Assembly: GCA_016716265.1 (NCBI GenBank)
Contig: JADJWQ010000003.1
Coordinates: 186,001 to 250,000 of the forward strand
Direction: 5' to 3'
Length of the DNA stretch: 64,000 nt
Origin: Planctomycetota bacterium
GTDB taxonomy: Bacteria > Planctomycetota > UBA1135 > UBA2386
Positions 27,354-35,424 of this stretch are shown here, piece by piece. Position 1 is the stretch's first letter. Each line of letters begins with the position of its first letter. The notes below the pieces were generated by a model. It was not told the DNA's origin. It was given only the letters and a program-made list of their open reading frames with translations, and made no database searches. Made by a program: the position numbers and the translations under genes.

Positions 27354-28181
27354 TCAGCCCTCGAGCGGACGCCGGTAGACACCGAGCACACAGCGCTCCG
27401 GGTAGCCGAGGCCGACCGCACGGCACAGCCGGCGCACGGTGAGCTCCGTCCACAACCCCGCCTTGAAGCGCGCCAGGCTGCGACAGTCGTCGACGAGCGC
27501 GAACCACTCCTCCTGCAGACCGCGCACCTCGAACAGCCGGCGCAGCGTGCCCCGCGTGTTCATGCGGAAGCAGGTCGGGAAGGTGTCCTTCGCCTCGGTC
27601 CGCCACAGGAAGCGCTTCACGCCGTGCCGCCACGAGAACGGCACGAGGCTCGTGATCAGCGGCACCGGCGACCAGCGGTAGACGGTGTAGATCACGACGC
27701 GACCGCCGGGCGCGAGCAACCGGGCGATCGTGTCGGCGACCGCGCCGGGGTGCTCCACGTGCTCCGCCACCATGCGCAATGTCAGCAGATCGAAGCGCTC
27801 GCCGGTCTCGTAGTGGTCGAACGGCAGCCGCACCTTCTCGTGGACGTAGGTGTTCTCCTCCAGCGTGACGTCCGGGTCGACGCCGACCAGCCGCGCCGCC
27901 GTCCCCGCGAGCCGGCGCGCCAGCTCACGGTTGTTCGGCAAGAGCTCCCGTCCGCAGCCGACGTCGAGCCAGCGCGTGCCCGCGCCGACCAGCGCCGCGA
28001 CGGTCGCCTCGTAGTGCTCGTCGGGCGTGTGGTAGCCGAACCGCGCACGCATGCGCGGACCCCAGCCCCGCCGCTCCGGCGGTCCGAACTTGTCGGTGAA
28101 CACCTGCTCGAGTGCCTGCCGGTCGGGCGGCGACGAAGCCCGGGCGAGCCCGGGGGACGCGGAGTCGACGATCTCGGTCAT
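27354..28181 (-). CDS. Class I SAM-dependent methyltransferase, last gene of the EgtB-type cluster
   Basis: The 275-aa protein has a methyltransf_11-type Rossmann fold: motif I WLDVGCGRELLP near residue 70, the acidic residue in VGVDPDVTLEE, and motif IV DLLTLRMVAEHVEHP near 150. A C-terminal region (LITSLVPFSWRHGVKRFLW) is hydrophobic and basic. The substrate is not deducible. It is too short and lacks the overall pattern of EgtD, the histidine trimethylase that normally partners EgtB. The ATG at 28181 overlaps the aldo/keto reductase stop (ATGA), so it is coupled to that gene and is the last in the overlapping run that begins with the ModB-like gene. Confidence -1.
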   Translation of the reverse strand: MTEIVDSASPGLARASSPPDRQALEQVFTDKFGPPERRGWGPRMRARFGYHTPDEHYEATVAALVGAGTRWLDVGCGRELLPNNRELARRLAGTAARLVGVDPDVTLEENTYVHEKVRLPFDHYETGERFDLLTLRMVAEHVEHPGAVADTIARLLAPGGRVVIYTVYRWSPVPLITSLVPFSWRHGVKRFLWRTEAKDTFPTCFRMNTRGTLRRLFEVRGLQEEWFALVDDCRSLARFKAGLWTELTVRRLCRAVGLGYPERCVLGVYRRPLEG

Positions 28182-29209
28182 GGCGCGGGGAACAGCTCGT
28201 CCAGCTCGTCCAGCAACGCGGGCGTCAGCGCGGTTCGCGGACCCGCCGCAGCGGAGCCGCTGCGCGCGGACGACACCGTACCAGCCGTATCGAACGCCGC
28301 GAGGTTCTGCTGGAGCTGGTCTGCCGAGCGGACGCCGACCAGCACGCTCGCGACGTCCGGCAACCGCAGGCAGAACGCGAGCGCCAGTCCCACCGGCGCG
28401 ATCCCGCGCGCGGCCGCGAGCCCCACGAAGCGCTCGACCCGCTGCAGCAGCGCGGGGTCGAGAAAGCGCTCGACGAAGTGACCGAAGCGCGGGTCCGCGG
28501 CGCGCGACCCCGCGGGGGCCGCGGCACCGGCCGCGTACTTGCCGGTCAGCACGCCCTGCGCGAGCGGCGAGTAGGCGAGCTGCCCGACGCCCACCCGCCG
28601 CGACGCCGGCAGCACCTCGCTCTCGATGCGGCGGTCGAGCAGGTTGTAGCAGGGCTGGTTGGAGATCGGTGCGAACCAGCCGTGCGCGCGACACAGCCCG
28701 ACGGCCTCCTCGATCAGCGCGCCCGGCCACGCGCTGACGCCCCAGTACAGCACGTCGCCGCGCCGGATCAGCGTGTCCATCGCCGCGCAGGTCTCGGCGA
28801 GCGGCACGTCGGGGTCGGGCCGGTGGCACTGGTAGAGGTCGAGGTAGCCGGTGCGCAGCCGGCGCAACGAGCGGTGCGCCGACTCGATGACGTGCTTGCG
28901 CGACAGACCGCGGTCGTTCGGGTCGTCGCTCATCGGGAAGTAGCACTTCGTGGCGAGCACCAGCCGGTGCCGCGGCAGCCCGCCGACGGCCCGGCCGAGT
29001 GCGCGCTCGGCCTCGCCGCGGTTGTAGACGTCCGCGGTGTCGAACAGGTTGATCCCGGCCTCGAACGCCGCGCTCACGATGCGCTCCGTCTCGGCGCCGT
29101 CGACCGCGTTGCCGAGCGTCAGCCACGAGCCGAGCCCGATCGCACTCACCTTCAGGCCACTGTCCCCGAGTCTCCGGTACTCCACGCGGTCTCCCTGCGT
29201 CGTCGTCAC
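28178..29209 (-). CDS. Aldo/keto reductase
   Basis: This 343-aa NADPH-type oxidoreductase shows the family barrel and catalytic set: YRRLGDSGLKVSAIGLGSW at the start, the Asp and Tyr in FDTADVYNRGEAE, the Lys in LATKCYF and the His in YQCHRPDPD. The C-terminal cofactor region is SVLVGVRSADQLQQN. It resembles the Kvbeta/YghZ-like group (AKR family with 'EAERALGRAVGG'). The GTG start at 29209 overlaps the EgtB stop (GTGA) and begins family similarity. It is one of two oxidoreductases in the cluster (the other is the Gfo/Idh protein at 33286-34266). The substrate is unknown; a carbonyl intermediate of the same pathway is a reasonable guess. Confidence -1.
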   Translation of the reverse strand: MTTTQGDRVEYRRLGDSGLKVSAIGLGSWLTLGNAVDGAETERIVSAAFEAGINLFDTADVYNRGEAERALGRAVGGLPRHRLVLATKCYFPMSDDPNDRGLSRKHVIESAHRSLRRLRTGYLDLYQCHRPDPDVPLAETCAAMDTLIRRGDVLYWGVSAWPGALIEEAVGLCRAHGWFAPISNQPCYNLLDRRIESEVLPASRRVGVGQLAYSPLAQGVLTGKYAAGAAAPAGSRAADPRFGHFVERFLDPALLQRVERFVGLAAARGIAPVGLALAFCLRLPDVASVLVGVRSADQLQQNLAAFDTAGTVSSARSGSAAAGPRTALTPALLDELDELFPAP

Positions 29210-30489
29210 GAGCGCGCCAGCCGCAGGCCGGCGAAGGCCCAGCGCTGGTGCGGTTGGAAGAAGTTGCGGTAGGTGGCGCGCACGTGTCCGGGCGGCGTGA
29301 TCGCACAACCGCCGCGCAGCACGACCTGACCCGACATGAACTTGCCGTTGTACTCGCCGAGCGACCCCCCGAGCGGCGCGAAGCCCGGATAGCCGACGTA
29401 CGGCGACGCGGTCCATTGCCACACCTCACCGAACAGCTGGCGAGCCGGGCGCTCGGCGGGGTCGGCGATCCGCGGCTCCAGCCAGCCGGTGGCGAGCCCA
29501 CCGGTGGTCGGATCGCGATCGCGCGCCGCGACCTCCCACTCGGCTTCGAGCGGCAGCCGGCACCCGGCCCACCGCGCGAAGGCGTCGGCCTCGTACCACG
29601 ACACGTGCACGACCGGCCGCGCCTCGCACACGGGCGCGAGCCCGCCGCGCAGCGAGTACTCCGCGAAGCCACCGGCGCCGTCCCGCTCCCAGTACAGCGG
29701 CGCCTCGATCCCCTCGCTGCGCAGCCAGGCGAAGCCGTCCGCCATCCACAGCTCGGGCCGCCGGTAGCCGCCGTCCGCGATGAACTCGAGCCACTCGCCG
29801 CAGGTCACCAGCCGGTCCTGCAGCTCGAAGTCCTCGAGCCAGGTGCGGTGGCGCGGCAGCTCGTTGTCGAACGCGAAGCCCGCGCCAGCGTGGCCGATCT
29901 CGACCAGACCGCCGGCGTGACCGACGAAGCCCGCCGCGTCGGTGGGGCCGTCCAGACGGTCGGGCGAGCTCTCGTCGTAGGCGGGTCGCAGCGGGTTGCT
30001 GCCGAGCACGTGCTTGCAGTCCATCAGCATCAGCTCCTGATGCTGCTCCTCGTGGTGCAGCCCGAGCTCGACGCGGCGCGCGACCTCGGCACGGGCGGCA
30101 TCGTCGAGTCCATCCGCGTCGTGCAGCAGCGTGCTGACCGCGGCATCGACGTGCGCGCGATAGGCCCGCACCTCGTCGACCGTCGGCCGCGACAACAGCC
30201 CGCGCTGCGGGCGCGGGTGCATCGGCCCGACGGTCTCGTAGTAGCTGTTGAACAGGTAGTGGAAGCGGGGCTCGAAGACCCGGTGGCGCTTCGCGAACGG
30301 CCCCAGCACGAAGGCCTCGAAGAACCAGGTCACGTGCGCGAGGTGCCACTTGGTCGGGCTGACGTCGGGCATCGTCTGCACGACCTGATCCTCGGTGCGG
30401 AGCGGCCGCGCGAGCGCGTCGCTGCGGTCGCGGACGGTCCGGAAACGCTGCGCGAGGGTCGCGAGCCTGGCGTCGGTGGTCGTCGTCAT
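29206..30489 (-). CDS. egtB: EgtB-type sulfoxide synthase (non-haem iron, C-S bond forming)
   Basis: EgtB enzymes use Fe(II) and O2 to attach a thiol (gamma-glutamylcysteine or cysteine) to the imidazole of a histidine derivative, the key step of ergothioneine synthesis. The 427-aa protein has the N-terminal DinB_2-like domain (KWHLAHVTWFFEAF with His-49/52, and HHEEQHQE with His-146 and His-150, the expected iron facial triad). The C-terminal formylglycine-generating-like domain shows VVHVSWYEADAFARWAG, LPLEAEWEVAARD, EVWQWTASPYVGYPGF and VLRGGCAIT. No EgtD, EgtC or EgtE is present. The ATG overlaps the ModC-like stop and its own stop overlaps the reductase start, so it is the centre of a coupled operon. 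Ergothioneine or a different thiohistidine-like product are both possible. Confidence -1.
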   Translation of the reverse strand: MTTTTDARLATLAQRFRTVRDRSDALARPLRTEDQVVQTMPDVSPTKWHLAHVTWFFEAFVLGPFAKRHRVFEPRFHYLFNSYYETVGPMHPRPQRGLLSRPTVDEVRAYRAHVDAAVSTLLHDADGLDDAARAEVARRVELGLHHEEQHQELMLMDCKHVLGSNPLRPAYDESSPDRLDGPTDAAGFVGHAGGLVEIGHAGAGFAFDNELPRHRTWLEDFELQDRLVTCGEWLEFIADGGYRRPELWMADGFAWLRSEGIEAPLYWERDGAGGFAEYSLRGGLAPVCEARPVVHVSWYEADAFARWAGCRLPLEAEWEVAARDRDPTTGGLATGWLEPRIADPAERPARQLFGEVWQWTASPYVGYPGFAPLGGSLGEYNGKFMSGQVVLRGGCAITPPGHVRATYRNFFQPHQRWAFAGLRLARS

Positions 30490-31517
30490 CGCGTCTGCTC
30501 CACCGACACCCTAACCCAGCGGACCGCCGCCGGCTCGAAGGCGCACACGACCGCCACCCCCAAGCCCAGCCCCTGCCCGCGCACCGTGTCCGGCTCGACC
30601 AGCGCGCGCAGCGGTGCCCCCGCGCCGACGTCGACCGTGACCAGCTGCCGGCCGAGCAGGTCGCCGATCGCCGTGATCCGGCCGCGCAGCTGATTCGTCA
30701 GCCGCGGGCCGGGCAGCGGCTCGCGCAGCACGAGCACCGCCGCGGCCGGCACCGCGACGCGCCCCCGCCAGCCGGGCGACAGGCGGACGAACGGGAGGTG
30801 CAGCTCAGTCGCATCGGCCAGCGTGACGCGCAGCCAGCGGCCCTCTTCGTCGAGGTAGTCGACCGCGGCGGGCAGCAACGACTCGATCGGGAGCTCGGCG
30901 GCGAGCGCTCCGCGCAGCGTGCGGCCGAGCAGATCCCAGGCGTCGTCGGGGCCGTGCAGCACACCGTCCGCGAGCAGCAACAGACCGTCGGCGAGGTCCT
31001 CGAGGTCGGCGCTGGAGCGGGCGACGTAGACGATCACCTGCGGCAGCTCGCGGCCGGCGGCCCAGCGCAGCAGGCCGTGCAGCGCGAGCCGCTCGCGCTC
31101 GGGCGTGCCGCGGGCGACGTCGACGAGCAACAGGTCGGGGCGGGCGAGCAGCGCGCGCCCGAGCTCGACGCGCCGCGCCGCGGAGTCGTCGAGCGCCCCG
31201 GCGGCGGCGCCGAGGATGTCGAGCAGACCGAGCGCCTCGGCGACCGTCGGCACCTCCGCGGCCGTCGCCCCGCGGTCGCGGCCGGCGCGGACGCCGAGCG
31301 CGAGGTTGGCCAGCACGTCGCGCCGGCGTCGCAGGCGGGGGTGCTCCGCGATCGTCGCGACGCGCGTGCCGTGCGGCGGACGGCGTTCGAGCGCCGCGAG
31401 CCACGTCGACTTACCGGCGCCCGCCGCCCCGACCAGCGCGATCACGCCGCGCGGCAGACCGACCGCGCACGCTGGCCGCGCGGCGTCGCCAGCGGCCGGA
31501 CGCGGGACGCTCAGCAC
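30486..31517 (-). CDS. ModC-like ABC ATPase with degenerate catalytic motifs and a TOBE domain
   Basis: The 343-aa protein has the layout of molybdate importer ATPases: an ABC domain followed by an oxyanion-binding TOBE domain (LRGRITAIGDLLGRQLVTVDVG, about residues 260-340). The P-loop is intact (GAAGAGKST, 30-38). The other motifs appear lost: the Q-loop Gln is Glu-58, the LSGGQ signature reads LDDSA (109-113), Walker B ends VDVA without the catalytic Glu (132-135), and the H-loop His is Arg-167. It should bind nucleotide at best weakly and probably does not hydrolyse it normally. Start is GTG 31517, overlapping the ModB-like stop by seven bases. It is coupled to egtB. A sensory or regulatory role, or transport with altered energetics, is possible; I infer none firmly. 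Confidence -1.
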   Translation of the reverse strand: MLSVPRPAAGDAARPACAVGLPRGVIALVGAAGAGKSTWLAALERRPPHGTRVATIAEHPRLRRRRDVLANLALGVRAGRDRGATAAEVPTVAEALGLLDILGAAAGALDDSAARRVELGRALLARPDLLLVDVARGTPERERLALHGLLRWAAGRELPQVIVYVARSSADLEDLADGLLLLADGVLHGPDDAWDLLGRTLRGALAAELPIESLLPAAVDYLDEEGRWLRVTLADATELHLPFVRLSPGWRGRVAVPAAAVLVLREPLPGPRLTNQLRGRITAIGDLLGRQLVTVDVGAGAPLRALVEPDTVRGQGLGLGVAVVCAFEPAAVRWVRVSVEQTR

Positions 31518-31969
31518 CGCTCGGTCCCCCAGCCCGCGATCCCGAGCGCACCGGCGATCGCCAGCGCGGCGCCGCCCGCCAGCACGGCCGGCGCGGCCGG
31601 CATCGCGAAGGTCGCCAACCCGGCGCCGAGCGCGACTCCGCCGACCAACTCGCGGCGGGCATCGGTGAGCTCGATGCGCCAGCGGGCGACGCGCCCGAGC
31701 CCGAGCCCGCGCAGCGCCGCATTGGACCCGGACGTCTCCCGAGCGATCCCCACTGCCGCACCGAGCGCCCCGGTCACCGCCACGGTCAGCGCTCCGGACC
31801 AGAGCGGCTCACCGCGTCGCAGCGCTGCGACGGCGGCGAGGGCGAGCGACGCCGCCGCCGCCGCGGCGACGCCGCGCAGCGGTCCGCGGGCGAGCCACGG
31901 TCCGAGCACCAGTGCCGGTCCGGCGCCGAGCGCCGAGGCCATCGCGAGCGTCCGGAGCTGATCGTCCAC
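31511..31969 (-). CDS. Shortened ModB-like membrane protein
   Basis: The 152-aa protein is very hydrophobic with about four to five predicted membrane helices. LGPWLARGPLRG near residue 22 recalls the first part of ABC importer permeases, and NAALRGLGLGRVARWRIELTDARRELVGG (residues about 83-111) recalls the EAA loop through which ModB contacts ModC. It is much shorter than a normal permease of some 220-270 aa; the helices between these elements seem to be missing or altered. No periplasmic binding protein (ModA) is nearby. The GTG start at 31969 follows an AAGGCGG-like site. Alternatively it is an unrelated membrane protein, but the adjacent ModC-like gene supports the ABC reading. Confidence -1.
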   Translation of the reverse strand: MDDQLRTLAMASALGAGPALVLGPWLARGPLRGVAAAAAASLALAAVAALRRGEPLWSGALTVAVTGALGAAVGIARETSGSNAALRGLGLGRVARWRIELTDARRELVGGVALGAGLATFAMPAAPAVLAGGAALAIAGALGIAGWGTERC

Positions 31970-32036
31970 CGCGCCGCCTTCGCACCGCGCGACGCCCGGG
32001 ATGCGCGCCGCGCGTCGGCCGCGCGGAGGCTCGGAC

Positions 32037-33395
32037 TCACAGGAACGTGTCGCGGTTGTGCGGCAGCGTCGGCACCGCGTCGAGGTCCTCGCCGGACTCG
32101 ATCAGCCGCTCGAGCCACCAGTTCGTCTCGTTGTAGAGGCAGGTGACGTCCTTGCAGTTCTCCCGGGCGTCGAAGTTGTCGAGCAGCGCCTTGACCATCT
32201 CGGACGCGTCGCGGACCGACTGTGGATCACGGAACACGTCCTTGTCGCCGATGCGCGCGAAACCGACGCCGCGGTACGCAGGGCAGTTGAACATCCCGTG
32301 CGGGCTGAGCACCTGCCGCAGTGCCTGCATGTGGCAGACCCGCGGCTGATGCGTGTAGTCGCGCCACGAGTTCTGCATCAGCATGCGCAGGTTGGTGCTC
32401 TCGCGTACCGAGAACTGCGGCCCCTCGTACTGGCGCGCCGCGTCGACGCCCTCGCGGATCCGCCGCATCACCTCGGCCATGTGACCCTCGATCTTGTCGG
32501 GGTCCATCACCTCCGACCCGGTCTCCGCGCGCTCGAGGAACGGCTTGTACGAGATGTAGTCGAACCCCGCTTCCGACGCCCGCTTCGCGGCGAGCTCGAT
32601 CTCACCGATGTTCTCGACGACCTTCACGTCGTCGCGCGTGCCACCCTTCCAGGTGATGATGAACGAGTAGCCGATCTGGAAGCGGCCGTTGGCGGCCTTG
32701 ATCTTCGGGATCCACGAGCAGATCTCGTCGAGCGTCAGCGTCGACGGCGACGGGTGGTGCATCCGCTGGAAGGTGTCGTTGCGGCCCGAGTCGAGCGACA
32801 GCCGGACCCAGTCGCCTTCCTCGAACCACGCCGCCGCCTCCAGGATCTTGTGGTTACGACTGCCGTTCGTGACCACCGACACCTGCAGGCGGAGCTCCTT
32901 CAGGTAGCGCACGAAGTCGACGAAGCCCGGATAGAGCGTCGGCTCGCCGCCGCCGATCAGGATCACGCTGCGCATGCCGCGCGCGGCCATCTCCTCCATC
33001 TGCGCGCGGAGCACGGCATCCTCGTACCGGACCTTCGCGTTGAGGATGTCCCAGTCGATGCAGTGGTCGCACTTGTAGTTGCACGCCGTCGTCAGGTCGA
33101 GATTGATCGACAGCGGTACGAGGTCCGGCACGGTCGGCTCCGGCGCACCCGTGCGTCGCGCGTGGCGCAGCGCGCGCTGCCACTCGACGTAGTCGCGCAC
33201 CGAGTTCCACATGCCTTGGCGGCGCAGCTTGGCCGTGAAGTCGTGGATCGACTCGGCCTTGCGGCTCGTGCCGGGCACCGCGCGCTCAGGCGCACTCGCC
33301 GCCGTGCCCGCCCGCGCCGAGGCGGTCGAGGATCGCTGCGTAGAGACCTGCCCGCCCCCGGATCCGTTCAGATTCTCGTCTTGCTGCATCGCCAT
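32037..33395 (-). CDS. Radical SAM enzyme with C-terminal cysteine cluster
   Basis: The motif CNYKCDHC (Cys 105, 109, 112) binds the radical SAM [4Fe-4S] cluster. The barrel continues with SVILIGGGEPTLYPGF, VSVVTNGSRN and WVRLSLDSGR. C-terminal cysteines (RVCHMQAL, FNCPAYRG, ENCKDVTC) suggest at least one auxiliary cluster as in SPASM/twitch enzymes. The first 45 residues are low-complexity (Ser/Ala/Gly) and may be a tether. The ATG at 33395 has GGGAG upstream, and this makes the gene overlap the oxidoreductase by 110 bp; a GTG at 33278 would avoid the overlap but lacks a ribosome site. Length is 452 aa. Its position between the Gfo/Idh gene and the ModB-like gene, only 67 bp from the latter, suggests the same pathway. 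Confidence -1.
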   Translation of the reverse strand: MAMQQDENLNGSGGGQVSTQRSSTASARAGTAASAPERAVPGTSRKAESIHDFTAKLRRQGMWNSVRDYVEWQRALRHARRTGAPEPTVPDLVPLSINLDLTTACNYKCDHCIDWDILNAKVRYEDAVLRAQMEEMAARGMRSVILIGGGEPTLYPGFVDFVRYLKELRLQVSVVTNGSRNHKILEAAAWFEEGDWVRLSLDSGRNDTFQRMHHPSPSTLTLDEICSWIPKIKAANGRFQIGYSFIITWKGGTRDDVKVVENIGEIELAAKRASEAGFDYISYKPFLERAETGSEVMDPDKIEGHMAEVMRRIREGVDAARQYEGPQFSVRESTNLRMLMQNSWRDYTHQPRVCHMQALRQVLSPHGMFNCPAYRGVGFARIGDKDVFRDPQSVRDASEMVKALLDNFDARENCKDVTCLYNETNWWLERLIESGEDLDAVPTLPHNRDTFL

Positions 33396-34266
33396 CGCGC
33401 TCCCTGATCAGGGCGGGCAGACGATACACGAGCGCTCGCAGGGGATCATCGACGGCGACGCGCTTTCCCGCGGCGTTCTCGAACCCCATCGCGTAGCGAC
33501 CAGCGCGCGTGTCGATGAAGCGATCCATGCGCCGCCCGTCGATCGCGAGCCACGCGGGACGCGGCTGCGTCGCGACGTGGCGCAGCTCGAGCCGCAGGTC
33601 GAGCGCGCGCCCCGCGGTTTCCAGCTCGACGTGCACGACGGTTGCCGACGCGCCCGGCGCGAGCCCCTCGGCGCGCGCGGAGCGCAGCGCCGGCGCGGCG
33701 TCGCCGCTGCACGCCTGCGCGAGGCTCAGCAGGTGCGACAGCGAGTCCTCGACCATCGCGCGGCCACGCCCCGACGGCGACAGGCCGAGCGCGATCTCGC
33801 CCGGTGCGCCGCGCCGCACCGCGGGCCACAGGCGATCGAACGCGCCGAGGACTTCCGGCCACTGGCAGGTCTCGAGCACGACGCGCCCGCGCTCGGCGAG
33901 CTGTGCGAGCACCCCGTCCACCTCCGCACACTCGGCCGCCCGCACCAGTGGCTTGTCGCACAGCACGTCGAGCCCGTGCGCGCACGCCGCGCGCAGCGCG
34001 GGCAGGTGCGCCTCGACCGGCGCGTGGATCGCGAGCAGCCCGGGTGCCCGGCGGTCGAGCATCGCGTCGAGGTCGACGAACGGCTCGACGACGTGACCGA
34101 GCCGCTCGCCGAGCGCCTCGCAGGCCGCGCGCGTGCGCGCCACGTCGCGGCCGACACCTGCGACCACGCGCATGCCGCACTCCTCGAGGAAACCCGCCAC
34201 GAACGGGCCCAGCCCGTTGCGGGCCCGGCCCGGCCCGACGAGGCCGACGGTCGTCTGCTCGCTCAT
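33286..34266 (-). CDS. Gfo/Idh/MocA-family oxidoreductase
   Basis: The 326-aa protein has the family's N-terminal Rossmann fold: VGLVGPGRARNGLGPFVAGF, HAPVEAHLPALRAACAHGLDVLCDKPL with the conserved DKPL lysine. The C-terminal alpha/beta domain (DSLSHLLSLAQ) contains the usual catalytic-type Asp/His positions. It probably oxidises or reduces a sugar or related hydroxy compound with NAD(P). The ATG at 34266 was chosen because the longer frame starts with non-conserved residues; about 89 bp separate it from the divergent methyltransferase gene. Its 3' end overlaps the start of the radical SAM gene by 110 bp, so the two are likely co-transcribed. Confidence -1.
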   Translation of the reverse strand: MSEQTTVGLVGPGRARNGLGPFVAGFLEECGMRVVAGVGRDVARTRAACEALGERLGHVVEPFVDLDAMLDRRAPGLLAIHAPVEAHLPALRAACAHGLDVLCDKPLVRAAECAEVDGVLAQLAERGRVVLETCQWPEVLGAFDRLWPAVRRGAPGEIALGLSPSGRGRAMVEDSLSHLLSLAQACSGDAAPALRSARAEGLAPGASATVVHVELETAGRALDLRLELRHVATQPRPAWLAIDGRRMDRFIDTRAGRYAMGFENAAGKRVAVDDPLRALVYRLPALIRERDGDAARRESERIRGRAGLYAAILDRLGAGGHGGECA

Positions 34267-34355
34267 TTCGACCAGAGGGTAACCGCCCGCCGGGACCGGA
34301 GGTGTCGATCTGTCGTCTTCCGCACGGAACGCCGATCCGTTATCCATCGCGACCC

Positions 34356-35216
34356 ATGCCGAGCAAGGACTCGAAGTCGAAGCGTCGCGCGAAGCGCTCG
34401 AAGCCGAAGTACCGCACCGCCGAGACCGCCGACCGCCACGAGCTGTACCAGCTCTCGGTGCAGGCGCCGGAGGTGGACGGGCCGTTCTTCCGCAAGTTCT
34501 TCAAGCGCTACGCCGGGCGCCCGCCGGTCGTGCTGCGCGAGGACTTCTGCGGCACCGCCTACCTGTCCTGCCACTGGGTGGCGCAGCATCGCGAGCACCG
34601 CGCGATCGGCGTCGACCTCGACGGCCCGACGCTCGACTGGGGCCGCCGCAACAACCTGGCGACCCTGCTCGACGACGAGCAACGGCGACGCATCCAGCTG
34701 ATCCAGCACGACGTGCTCGACGTGCGCACCGAGCCGTGCGACGTGATCGCCGCCCTGAACTTCAGCTACTCGTTCTTCATGACGCGCGACTCGCTGCGCG
34801 CATACCTCGCCAACTGCCGGGCGAGCCTGGCGGCCGACGGGCTGCTGTTCCTCGACGCGTGGGGCGGCTACGAGACGCAGGAGGAGCTCGAGGAGGAGCG
34901 CGAGGTCGAGGACTTCGTGTACGTGTGGGACCAGCACCGCTTCGACCCGATCACCTACCAGAGCGAATGCCGGATCCATTTCCGCTTCAAGGACGGCTCC
35001 GAGCAGCGCAACGCCTTCAAGTACTTCTGGCGCCAATGGACGCTGCCGGAGCTGCAGGAGCTGATGACCGAGGCGGGCTTCCACGACGTGCACGTGCTGT
35101 GGGAGGGGACCGACAAGAAGACCGGTGAGGGCAACGGCAAGTACCGGCGCGCGGCCCGCGGCGACGCCGACCCGGGCTGGATCGCCTACGTCGTCGGCAG
35201 CGCGGCCGCGCGCTGA
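34356..35216 (+). CDS. Class I SAM-dependent methyltransferase
   Basis: After a basic N-terminal tail (SKSKRRAKRSKPKYRT), the 286-aa protein shows a SAM-binding Rossmann fold: VVLREDFCGTAYLSCHW, the acidic GVDLDGPTLDWG, DVIAALNFSYSFF and an acidic helix (EEREVEDF). The C-terminal part, including FKYFWRQWTLPELQELMTEAGFHDVHVLWEG, is typical of small-molecule methyltransferases. The substrate is unknown. The gene is divergent from the Gfo/Idh-radical SAM run, with an 89-bp shared intergenic space that must hold both promoters. Start ATG 34356 is supported by the family N-terminus only; there is no clear Shine-Dalgarno. Confidence -1.
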   Translation: MPSKDSKSKRRAKRSKPKYRTAETADRHELYQLSVQAPEVDGPFFRKFFKRYAGRPPVVLREDFCGTAYLSCHWVAQHREHRAIGVDLDGPTLDWGRRNNLATLLDDEQRRRIQLIQHDVLDVRTEPCDVIAALNFSYSFFMTRDSLRAYLANCRASLAADGLLFLDAWGGYETQEELEEEREVEDFVYVWDQHRFDPITYQSECRIHFRFKDGSEQRNAFKYFWRQWTLPELQELMTEAGFHDVHVLWEGTDKKTGEGNGKYRRAARGDADPGWIAYVVGSAAAR

Positions 35217-35270
35217 GTTCCCAGCGCGCCCCCGCCGCGGTCCGGACCGTCGCGGCCGGCGCGCGAAAGC

Positions 35271-35318
35271 GGGGCACGCCGGACGGGGCACGCCGGATGG
35301 GGCACGCCAGATGGGGCT
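35271..35318 (+). repeat. 14-bp tandem repeat, three and a half copies
   Basis: GGGGCACGCCGGAC (35271-35284), GGGGCACGCCGGAT (35285-35298) and GGGGCACGCCAGAT (35299-35312) follow each other, then a partial copy begins GGGGCTC. It lies in the 208-bp gap between the methyltransferase and the saccharopine-dehydrogenase-like gene. The unit length equals that of the repeat upstream of tssB but the sequence differs. Confidence -1.
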
Positions 35319-35424
35319 CGGGGCGTGATCGGGCGTCGATTCACGACGCCGGGTCGCTACAATCCGCCGCCCGCCAACTCGGCCCGCACCCGTCCTCTCC
35401 GCGCGCCGCCGCGCGCGTCCCGCC

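Noticed and set aside
27354..28181. The methyltransferase was considered as EgtD, the usual partner of EgtB.
   Set aside because: It is shorter and has a methyltransf_11-type fold with a hydrophobic C-terminus, not the EgtD pattern.
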